Assembly (NCBI GenBank): GCA_033032175.1
Contig: CM065319.1
Coordinates: 13,241,018-13,305,017 of the forward strand
DNA length: 64,000 nt
Reading direction: 5' to 3'
From: Saturnia japonica
Taxonomy: Eukaryota; Arthropoda; Insecta; Lepidoptera; Saturniidae
In this document: positions 46,101-58,100 of the stretch, in pieces
Position numbering within the stretch: the first letter of the stretch is position 1
Layout of the letters: each line of letters starts with the position of its first letter
The notes under the pieces: generated by a model
The model's database searches: none
Told to the model about the DNA's origin: nothing
What the model saw: only the letters and a program-made list of their open reading frames with translations
Program-made: the position numbers and the translations under genes

Positions 46101-49100
46101 AAGGTAAAAAATAAGCAAGTGGATTAATTTCAATAATACGTTTTTGGACACCACATTTTTCACCACGCATATTGGCAACGTTATCATATTCTTGGCCTCT
46201 GCAGTTTTGCAATGATATACCTAACTGTTCTAATTCTGTGATTATATAATTAGTCAAACTCTCAGCTGTGGTTTTTTCGACAGCTATGAAACCAATAAAA
46301 TGTTCTTCAATTTCAGCTGTTTTGTATTAAAAAATGTTATAATAATTGATAGTTGCTAAACACGAGAAACATTGCGAGTACAATCAAGAATAATAGAGTA
46401 ATATTTATTATTAATAATTTTTTCAACAATTTCAGTTTTCACGAGACTTGTCATTAGTTGTAGGAGCTCATTTTGAATATTTTTTCCGATATAGTGGTCA
46501 TTAATCGTTTTATCTTTTACTTGTTGTGAGTGAAGTCTCAGCACGGGATCAAATCGGGCTATTAACTTTACTAAATCTATAAAGTTGCCCTTGTCTCACT
46601 GGAACCTGATTCAGATGTTAACTTCTCTCTATGACCCCTGAAGGCCAAATTGTGAGATGCTAGAAAATTTACAATTGCGAGCAATCGTTCTAAAATATCT
46701 CTCCAACGTTGCCTTTCTTGTTCAATTTGTGACTGAGCCAAGGAGTCAATAGTGGGACAGCTTTTTAAACCATTCTCTAAATTAATCCATTTCAGCATAC
46801 AATCTTTGTGCTTTCGACTAGATTCGTGTGATTTTATATGTAGGTAATCACCCAAGTGTTTCCAATCACACTTCACCTTCACTTGATCCAATCTTTGTAT
46901 TTTGTAGCCCGATTATTCGACACGGAAAGCAGTAAACGGAATCCTTTGTTTGTGAATAAATCATCATCCAGCGCATGTCAAGCTTTTCACCGTTAACTAA
47001 TCTCTTATTATAATGACATTCACTGAATCGCCGTCCATTATCATTTACGGGAAATGACTCAACTTTATTCCGGATTGGACCTCTTAATGCAATCTCAGTT
47101 CGGTCTACATCAGTAATTGTTATGGGCCACAAACCGGGGTCATTTTGAGGATTCAGATTTTCCATTCCAGTAATCATGGATGTAGATATAGACTCGAGCT
47201 CAGATTCGTGTTCTTGACTGGATAGCGTTGACGGCGGCACCGGTGACCTAAGAGACAATGATGTAGTTAAATCATCATCATTCTCACTGTTTTTACTTGA
47301 CGACGGCGGCGGCACCCATGATGATGTGGAAGGAAAATTTTCAGCTGAATCAGGATTAAAGTCACTTTCAATCAATAAATGTTTCGTAAAGGTTTCTTGA
47401 TCATCACTTTTTATATATTTATATAAAGATCCACGTAGTTTTTCTTGTACCTGCTTTCTTTTGATAGCTCGTTACCTTTTTGAACTACCTGGCTCAAATT
47501 TTCTACCGGCATCACGATCACGCGAACTCATTTCATAAATCTTGTTTTGTTTCGCACAAATAGTCCGAAATATTTTTTAAGTAGGTGTCACACAGTTTTT
47601 TTACACTTTATCAGCTTACTCACTACCTAAAATACTATAATTTACACTTTTCCAGCTCACTCAATACTTGAAACACTATAAGAGCGTAATATTAAATATA
47701 GTTGAGAGATATGTACGGTACAGCAACGATTTTGTAACTCATACTACAAAATAAATTTATCAATTATGATTTGAATGAATGAAATAGTTAACTAACTTTA
47801 TTTTAATTTACCGTTATGTTATAACCTTAATAAATAATTAAGAATCAAAATCAAAAGTTTTAAATTAAAAAAAATATAGTTAACAAAATTGTATTTTTTG
47901 ACGCGAGGCCCCGGGCGATTGCCCTGTTCGTCACCCCCTAAGGCCGCCACTGTGCGACTGTACCACACTATTTATTTAACTCTGCTATTGCATCGTATCA
48001 TATTATCCATAACATTGTCAAGTCATTGTTATTAACCAGGTTATAATTAATTTTATTTACAGGACGGTAACCTTAAGAGGTACATGCCAAATTATTACGA
48101 GGTTTGGGTTGATGACCGTGGCAAATTGGAATACTGTATTGACATAGTAAAGATTAACAAAAGAACAGGCCCGGTGTTCCAACCCGGCTATATCTTACTA
48201 AAAAGTCAAGACACAGTGTTTAATACAGAAATCTTATCAAAATTCTCGGTTTGCTGTACGTATATATTTTTTAATATCGGTTTATGGAAACTCAGTAAAT
48301 ATAACAGTGGCTGTCTATACATAATATAACCTACTACGGTAGAAGCCATTAGGTAGTTGGTTAATCTTTGAAAAGCGACGTACTCAAATGGATCATTATA
48401 ACTAAATATTTATTTATATCGTGTAAATGTTCTAAACTTTCTAAAGCAATGATGCCTCAATGCTAGCAATACGAGCACCGCGTCGATCGACGTGAGTCTG
48501 AATCCCTACACAATCAGTGCTTTTATTGAAGGAAAACATCGTGTGAAATAATGATGGTAGGGCATTTTCTAATAGTCAACTGGCTAACTAGCTACAGCCC
48601 TCAAGTTGTAAAATCTGTCGCCAAGCAACTATAGATGTGTTCCGGAAGCTCCACTCGAGAGCTAGTCCACCAGAATTAGTTGAGACCAATCAAATGAAAT
48701 TGTGGTGGCCAAATTATAAACCTATAAATTGTAAAAAAATAACTAAGGCTTGTTTTTTGTTATTATTACAATAATATGAATAATAATCTAGCCTACGATA
48801 GATAAATAAATTAATATAATTTGTTATAATATTATTGACCTTCGAAAATAAATGAGAGCTACGTCTATTGCGTATACTGTTTCAATAGAATATGCGTAAC
48901 CAATGTATGTTATTTACTTTAGAGTCGATTTTTCAATAGTCAGTTAAAGTGTATTTGACGAATAATTTATGGAAACCTGTAAAGTTAATTAAAATTACAA
49001 ATTATTCTTCAGAAAAAGTTATTTGTTGATTAAAAATCGTTAACTAATTTAATATAATATTTACATGAAGTCAATTTTGTTCCAGCTCTCCTTGTCTCCT

Positions 49101-52100
49101 GCTTCTTTCTTCTGCTGGTATTGATAGTATACTCCCTGCTTCCTCAGCTAAGACGCATCGCCGGCAAAGTTCTAATGGCATACGTTAGCAGCCTCTTGGC
49201 TACGTTTATGATAAAAATCATAAGAGAATTACTTTCCGATGTGATAACGTTCTATCATTGTCGGATAATTAGTAAGTATTGAATACAATAAGAATGTAGA
49301 ATAAAAATTAATAAGCGAAACTACTGTACGTGTAAAAAAAAATGTTTATTTGCAAAGGATTTACTTTGAGCTTTAGAAAAAAAAATACGGACACATATTG
49401 ACCGAGTGCACATTGTCGTCGTTAAAAAAATAATCTATCAATATACAATGAATAAAACTGAGGTGTCTGTTTGTAATGTCAAAATAACAGCTTTAAACTA
49501 AATGATATGAAAGTATATACGACACCTACATAACAATCCAATTTTAACATGTTTGTCTGTCAGTTCCGGGTAATCCGAAAGTGGTTGGAAAAAATCTGGT
49601 CATGGTGAATCAATTCGGGCGCTTAAATGGCTTACACTGATTAAGCCGTAAGAGATATACCAAATTAATTTACTACATAATTGTAGACATTTAAAAGACC
49701 TACAAAAAAGTCAGGAAGTCAGGAAGAGTATATAGTATCTTCTAAGAAACACCCACAATAAGCATTTATGTCTTTAAAATAGCTGGGAGCAGGCCAGCAA
49801 GATTCGCGCGGGTATTCTGTAGTCCAGCTTTTTTAAAGAACTTGTGTGTCGACTGGTCACGGTCATGATAGAGCTGGCCACTACTTCAGTCAGCATATAA
49901 GCAGTGCCATGCAACATGGCAATGTGTTGAAAACCATGACTTATATACATTAAATCTGTACATTCTATCTCATTATCTCGCAGCCTAAATCCTATAATAA
50001 TTGTATGTTTGTCTCTTTTTAGTGTCGATCGGTCGGACACTTTCCCGTGTAGGTTCCATCGATAACAATTAATAAAAGTTATCTTTATCATAATTATTCT
50101 CAATTTTTATTAAACGCCTATGGTAATTTTAGTCTTAAGATGTGACTAAATTAATTAAAAACCTATGAGTACATGGATATGAATTGACTAATACATAAAC
50201 GCAACATACAAAAGCGAGTACCTATGTAGAATGCATCATTTGAAATGTTTAAACTCGAGTACTGTAGCACTTTGAAAGAATTTATACAAAATGATTTACT
50301 TTAGGAATGGGTTTACAGAAGCAATGAGGAAAGTAAAATACCGTAACTATTATTACTGGACCTATTATGTATATAACAATAACATCGGGATTTACTCAAT
50401 TAACAGGAAAATAATGTTTAGATGATAAATAATAAAACCTATACGTCAATAAGTATCTGTTCCTATAGGTTCATTTGTAAATATCTACTACATTTAAACA
50501 ATCAATATCTGGGAGACCAAGTTTGCTTCGTAGCTTAAAAAAAAAAACACATATTTAGGTCAATTTGGAATGTAAAATATTATGCCTGCTTTATTAGCCT
50601 ACTGGTCCTAAGCGCGACTGCTATGCTAGAGATGCTGGGTTCGATTCCAGATCAAACCAAGTGTTACTGGGGTTTTCCATGAAATTCTAGTAGCAGAGTT
50701 TTACTTTGTACCCGATTAATGGTAATAGGCTCACCCTTTATTACATGGGACCTAAAAACATACCCGGCGAACTGAGCGTGTACATTAGTATACTTCTGCC
50801 TAACCCTTCGGGGATACAAGCGTGATAATATGTTACGTTATGTTAAAACATTCCTGTAGAAGGGTATCTATTAATCACATTATCAATTAATATTAAGTTC
50901 TGTTCGATATTGTACTTTATTTTCACCCATAAAATAAGTTTTGGTTAGACCCGGTTTGTATTCACATAAGACATAATTTATGTAAAGAAGTAAAAATATA
51001 TTTTAAACTATGTAGGTATTTCATTAGTTCCATAACGTGTAATGAAAAAATTGCAGTGATCATGGGTATTATAAATTTATTAGAGGTGTGCGAATATTGA
51101 TCGTAACGCAATTCGTTACGATTCAATGAACTATCCTTCAACGAATGTTAATCTAATAATTAAATGATAGATTATTTCAAAAATAATCGAACTTTTAAAA
51201 TTATTGGAATAATTCAAATAGTTTGGAGATAAAGGCATTTGGTATAAAACACTACAAAGTGATCCGCCTCGTATACCATGGTTTGCTATCAGTGGTTTAA
51301 GTAGATCCCTCATTGTTACTGCTCACAGAGTGCGTTCCGGACATATGCCTCTCAACAAGTTTGCTTTCCTTATGAGAAAAGTAAATTCACCAAATTGTGA
51401 GACGTGTGGATCAATTGAAGAGGTGCAACATTTGTTGACAGAATGTGACCGGAACAATCTCCAAGGGAAATATGTTATAAGTCAGTTTAAATTGAATGTT
51501 ATGGACCAAGGCATCTTTCACGGGATCTTGGCTACACCTGCAAGTGAGGAGGTCAAGATTTTGTGGAAGTTTGTCATTAGTGGACTAAAATAGTTGTGTG
51601 ATGCTATGTTTAGGTTATTATGGGACTGACATGTTCTTTTTGAACCCAAGTCCCTAAATTAAAAATAGACTTAAAAAAATAGTTTGGATAATTCGAATAG
51701 TTCAAATATTCCTTTCGAAATTCGAGTCCAATTATTTCATCCGATTCGTAAAAATTCATATGTAGCTTATATGTAAATAAATATTTTAAGTTAGATATAA
51801 TTATAAAGTTTATTATTTATACTCTGAGAAACATACGGAACATGTACATAATTATTTAATGATATAAAAAAATTACAAGCTAAATTACTAAAAAGGAAAC
51901 AAAAAAGCCGACTGCAACAAAACACATAACTAGAAAAATATATTTTCCCAAGCGTCATACTAAAATATTATATAGCATTTTTTTAAAAATAGTAGTACGG
52001 TAAATTGACTGTACTGTCCCTGATGGTAAGCACAGTACAGTCCTAACACAACGGTGACCACCGCGAGATCGAATTCGATCAACGGTCGCTGCTGTCACGC

Positions 52101-55100
52101 CGGCCTGTATTAATTTAACTGGATATATACAGGGGTGATTCAGAAAGCGACAAACGAGTCATTATGACGGAATTTTCATCACATGCATGATGGTCGCGGC
52201 CCAGTCGGGTAAAACAGCCCTACCTCCCCGCTATCGCCATTTCCTCATTCGTTGCTCAGCAAGGTGCACCACGAGCAGGTGAGGGTTGGCTTGGGCGTCT
52301 CTGTGCTGAAAATGTAATTCGACATCCTTTATACCCCACAAAGAAATTCACATATACATACGCTCGAACAACATATACATATTTTGCAATCGAGTAAAAT
52401 AGGAAAGAAATACTCTTAACACTGTAAGAGACAAAAGGTGTTTATAAATATTCAAACACCAATTTTTATTTTCAGCTCCCTTCATGTACTTCACAATTTT
52501 ATCAAGTTTCTTCTGGTTGAATATCATGTCATTTGACACCTGGTGGACTTTCAGGTAAGGTGTAAATATCGTAAAAATGTAGACTTCATTTTCATAAAAA
52601 AAATCTTAATAATAAAAATATGTATATTATCTTAGAGGGGTAAGAAAACAACGAGATATCCATCGCCGCGGAGAGACAGTGAAATTTCTGTGGTATTGCC
52701 TTTATGCGTGGGGCACGCCTGCTTTGATGTCGACTGCGTACACAATCATAGACCGCGCTGATCTTTCGCATTGGCCCTCATTCGCAAAGCCACATTTAGA
52801 AACCTGTCTAGTTTCCAGTAAGTATCAATTAAGTAAATAAAATAAAAAGAATTACAGAACCGACAGTCATTGCACATGCACAGTCTATCCAAAGTCTGAC
52901 GTATTTTTCATAACATTTTTTAAAGTAGCTAGGTAAACTGACGGTACAGTACCACAAGCCCATTACAATCCAAACACAATGGCGACTACTGAGATGTCGG
53001 AAATCCCTCGGTGGCCACCGCTGGCATGTCGGCTTGCATAAATATCTTTTCACGTTACGCTTGAAGGACCTGATTTAGTTAGAGGGAGGGAACACACTGG
53101 CCAGGAGATGGTTCCACACTTTTACGGTACGACAAAGATCGACAAAAGTTCGTGCCGAGATGGAGGTTACCGTAAAACTGTGATTGTACCGTAAAACCCA
53201 GGGCGAGCGGTTATATTGTGGAAAGGAGAAGAGAATTATAATTAGGGAATTATATTTAAATACCTAGAGCCCCGTAGTATTTTTCTCAAAAGTCTTTAAT
53301 GAACAGATTTCGATCCTTTACTGTTTTTAAAAAAGGATAGATTATAATCGAAATTTAAAATCAAGATATTTTTTAAATACTACCCTACTGAAACCGCCAT
53401 TGCGGTTTAATTTAGGAGAGGTATTCGGATTATTAGTTCCAATGATTATCTGCTACAACATCTCTTACAAACTTTACTTTTTTGTTGCATGACCAGGTTC
53501 TGAAAAATATCTTGGTAATTTATATTAATTATTGATAACTGTGCCCCAGAGTTTCACCCGTGTTAATTTTATACGACAAACATCGCTAACGCATCCGTGT
53601 AGGCTATTTTTATACTTTGCGTAAAACTATCGAAATTTTTATGTGGAATAAATTAATTTTTCAAATATAACCTAACCTGTGTTACTCGCTGATACTGTAG
53701 CTATAAATTGGAGAAAAAATTTTTAATATCGGTCCAGTAGTTTTTGATTTTATCCATTACAAACAAAAAATCTAATATTTCCTCTTTATAATATTGGTAT
53801 AGATTTATATTATTATTATTCCTATTTAAAATGTTACATCTATCTAAATATGATAATTGTTTCCAGAATACGAAACAATCTTGTACCTATACATACCGCT
53901 ATTTATAATCATTGTGTTGAATTGCATTTTATTCATTATGACGACATATAACATTTGGATTGTGGAACGAAAACTTATGAGCTTCAATAACAACGGAACT
54001 GCCAGAAATAATAATACAAATAATAGAAACAGGTAAATATATTTAAGTTCAAACCTTATGATAAAAATTTAAACCCACTACTGATAAATATCGTATTTGA
54101 AAGTGCCAATTTTGTAGAACTTTCAGCTAATGCATTTGAGCCAGGCTTGGTCGTTGCGCATCGTAGATAATTATTGAAACTGTCTATTATATCGGTTTAT
54201 TGCGGATTCTGGATTATTATGTTGTAGGGTCGGTCGTAGTGAAACTATCTACTTCTTAGTAGCAGTTTTTGTCGTTACTCAAACACTAAATGATAAAAAT
54301 GTGTCGCTATTTTCGCCTTCGAGCCGAAGTTCGTACGTGATTATCGAATGGAAAAATAAAAAAACATTGTTGCCTCAGTCCCATACATTAGTGGGATATT
54401 ACATCAGTGTTCTCAGGAAATTACTGAAAATATGTGAAGTTTATGCTAATATGTTTGGCCTTGAATATAATGTTAATAAGAGTAAGTATATGATAGTTAA
54501 TCCTCGCGGAAACGCTATTACCTGTAACTTATCTGTGAGTCTTAGCGGCACCAGTTTGGTAAGAGTTTCGCAGTTTAAATATCTCGGGCACTACGTTACG
54601 GATAATATGAAAGATGACAGAGACATAGAGAGAGAGCGCAGGGCGTTGTCGGTGAGGGGTAATATCCTGGTTCGCCCATTGTACACCAAGCGTAAAAATA
54701 TTGCTATTCAAAGACCACATATACTCAGCTTGCCTACAATGCTCTGCGTATACAGTACAATAATGTGTTCAGAGCATTGATGGGGCTGCCTCGGTACTGT
54801 AGCGCATCAGGGATGTTTGCTGAGGCGCGCGTTGAAGATTTTTACGCGATTATTCGTAAAAAAGCATGCTCCATGATGAATCGACTGTGTGGTAGCTCTA
54901 ATGGTGTCCTGAAGATATTATCGAATATACCGGATAGTTTGTTCCTTCACCATTGGACTGAATTAATTAAAAGCGTGTGTACCTATGCAAATAACTGATT
55001 TTGCTTGTGTGTGTAAATATTTGTAAAATGTGTTTTTGTCTTTACTAACATAGGCTAAGTTAACTAACATTATTGGATGTAAATCTGAAATAAATAAAAA

Positions 55101-58100
55101 TATTATTATTATATTATTATTATTAGTATTTAGACCGTTGACTCTTATCTCTTAATAGAAATGTGGTCTTGAACTTAAGAAGATTGTCATAAAATACTTA
55201 AAATAAGCCTAGCTTCACCCGGGCTTCAAATGGTGGGAATGACTTGGCCCGCTATAGATCTATGTGATGTCGATGATACAGATGAATTTCAAGAATAATA
55301 TATAAAATAGGGATGAAAGTTAGTTTGAAGAACCCATCAAACCAATTTTCATAAATCTCAGTATCCCTATACTTCAATATTATGTAATATGTTTTAGTAA
55401 AGTTTTTAAAATTCGGACAGTGTCTTTTAAATCGCTATGAATTACTTGAATAGAAAAAAAAATTGATGGGTTCAATTTACCGCCTCGGGGATTCATAAAA
55501 CTGATTTATGATTTATGAACTGATTTAAACTGGATTTATGTTACTGAACATTTAACTCCCGAAGCCAAGTCGTTGCATGCCGCCACTCGACGTAAAGCGA
55601 AGGAGCTTCAGTACAAGTTTGTTTGGGTGCGTGACGGCAAGGTGTTTGTAAGAAAATCTGAAAACTCTAGTTATATCTTGATTAAAAATCTTACATTTCT
55701 TAATACACTCAATTAATTAATTAGCTTAAACCTTTGTAATATTTTTTTTTTCTTTGTTATTATTATTATTTTTTGGTTTGTTTATTATTGTAACTGTTTT
55801 GTTCTTTGTCTAGCTTTCAACTAATGGTTAAATTTTATTACCAAAATGTCAGAGGCTTAAAAACAAAAACTATAGATTTTTTCAACAATATTGTGTGTCA
55901 TAACTATGACATTATTATTTTGACTGAAACTTGGCTTAATAGCAGCGTCTTCGATTCAGAGTTATTCGATAGTCGTTATAATGTGTATAGGCGTGATAGA
56001 GAAACCGGTGGTTTTCATAATAAAAATAATGGAGGAGGAGTTCTCATAGCTATCGCTAAGCATCTGGAGTCTACTCGTCTTATGTGTTTAGAGTCAAAGT
56101 GTGCAGATCTGTGGATGAGAGTGGTGACTGGTGCAAATAAAATACTTCATCTTTGCGCAGTATATTTACCACCTCCCATACAGAGGCATGTACTAAAAGA
56201 GTTCTTGGAGACTGCTGACCGAGCGTTTGAACGTAACAGTATGGAGAATGTTGTCTTTATTGGTGATTTCAATTTGAGTTCGATTTCTTGGAACTTTTCG
56301 GGTAACGTTGACTTTCCTTGCAATACAACAAACACTAGTCTTTACACAAAAACCCTGCTCGATTTTATAGTGCTCCATGACTTGAGACAGTACAACAACT
56401 TAGTTAATATTAAAGGAAAACAGCTTGATTTACTGCTTTCCAACGTCGACATATCTGATCTGGTGGGGAACGATTGTCCTCTTTCCTTAGTTGATCCATT
56501 ACATCCGCCTTTTGAGTTTTCTATTTTTCTTGGGGACTTTACTAGCCTACAATCCTGCAATAGTACACATTTTTGCTTTCACAAAGCTAATTATGAGGTT
56601 ATCTTAAAAGAACTTTATGAAATATCGTGGGAGAGGGAATTCAAAGATTTATCTACGGTTAATGATATGTTGTCAATATTTTATGCTAAATTGCGTGTAA
56701 TTATCGACAAACATGTACCCAAGTCAGCATCTTCTCGGTCTCAAAAGTACCCTGTATGGTTTTCTCGTGACCTCATAAATTCCTTACGAGAGAAATATAA
56801 ATACCACAAAAAACTACGTAAATTTAACAATAATCCTCGCGATCGGCTGTCTTTTGTTCGCGCTAAAGACAGATCATCAGTTTTAATGTCCTCATGCTAT
56901 AAAGCGTATTTAACCCAACTGGAGTGCAGTCTACAATCCAACCCTAAATTATTCTGGTCATTCGTCAAACAGAAAAGAAAGGGACGGAGCCACTACCCAA
57001 ATAAAATGTATCTAGATCAACGGTCAGCTTACAATGGCAAAGATATTTGTAATCTCTTTGCTCAGAATTTTTCTCTGGCATATAGCAAAAATACTCGTCC
57101 ACATTCAGCAAATTTATTGGTGAGTTCACCTGAGACTACTAGTAGCTATTTGACGTCTCTTAAATTCAAAGACTGTAATGTTCTAAAAATATTAAAGAGA
57201 CTCAATCCATTTAAAGGCGCTGGTTCGGATGGTGTACCGTCCATCTTTGCTGTGAAGGCAACAAAGGCTCTTGCGCACCCACTCTGTCTTTTATTTAATA
57301 AGTCATTGTCAAGTGGTATTTTCCCTGAAACTTGGAAGAAAGCTCTAGTAGTACCTATACATAAAAATGACAGTAAAGAACTAGTGAAAAATTATTGACC
57401 CATCTCGATCTTACCTACGTTCGCTAAAATTTTTGAAAAACTGGTACACCCTATTCTATCGTGGCATTTTAAAAACATTATTTCAATACATCAACACGGG
57501 TTTATGAAATTGCGATCTACGAATACGATTCTTGTGTCCTTTATCAATCATGTTTCATCTTTTCTTGATCGCCGTCTCTCAGTTAGTGCTATTTATACAG
57601 ATTTCAGCAAGGCATTCGATAAAGTGAACCATGACATTTTACTTCACAAGCTTTCTACCCATGGTATCGCCCAGTCCTTGCTCAGTTGGTGCTCATCCTA
57701 TTTATCAGACAGAAAATCTAGTGTAGTAGTCAATGGCCATGCCTCTGCCTGGTTTGCAGCTTGTTCTGGTGTGCCTCAAGGCTCCCATCTAGGCCCTTTA
57801 TTCTTTAACATTTTTATTAATGACATAGGTAAGTGCTTCACTAATTCTGACTACTTTTTATATGCTGACGACCTTAGGTTTTTCCGGTCTGTTGATAGTT
57901 GGGCCGATATATCTTTGATAGAGAAGGACTTAAATAGGCTATGTGAATGATGTATTTCAAATGATATGGCCCTGAATGTTTCAAAGTGCTATTCAATCCT
58001 TTTTACCCGAAAAAAAGATACAATTCAACCTATATACAGTATTGGAAACAATACACTTTTAAATGTGTCTCATATCCGCGATTTGGGCATCATTCTGGAC

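Larger units (their letters stand above)
40709..47952 (-). mobile_element. hAT transposon 2 (host of a nested hAT)
   Basis: Right end (complement of 47952 leftwards) reads CAGTGGCGGCCTTAGGGGG. The left end is split: CAGT at 40709-40712 and its continuation TGCGGACTTACCC from 44713, giving CAGTTGCGGACTTA, similar to the right end. The octamer TGCGACTG is duplicated at 40701-40708 and 47953-47960. Between the two parts lies hAT transposon 1 (40713-44704). Without it the element is about 3.2 kb and carries a decayed transposase on the minus strand. It lies in Mth intron 1, antisense to the gene. Confidence 0.85.

Noticed and set aside
48256..48329. Extension of Mth exon 2 beyond 48255
   Set aside because: A GTACGT donor in the right phase joins exactly to exon 3 and TM1; the extension is intron.
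49774..50103. 109-codon minus-strand frame in Mth intron 3
   Set aside because: It starts in unassigned sequence and ends in the R1 copy; no domain recognised.
50600..50720. tRNA gene candidate
   Set aside because: Box B is good but the cloverleaf is incomplete and a SINE body follows; it is a tRNA-derived SINE.
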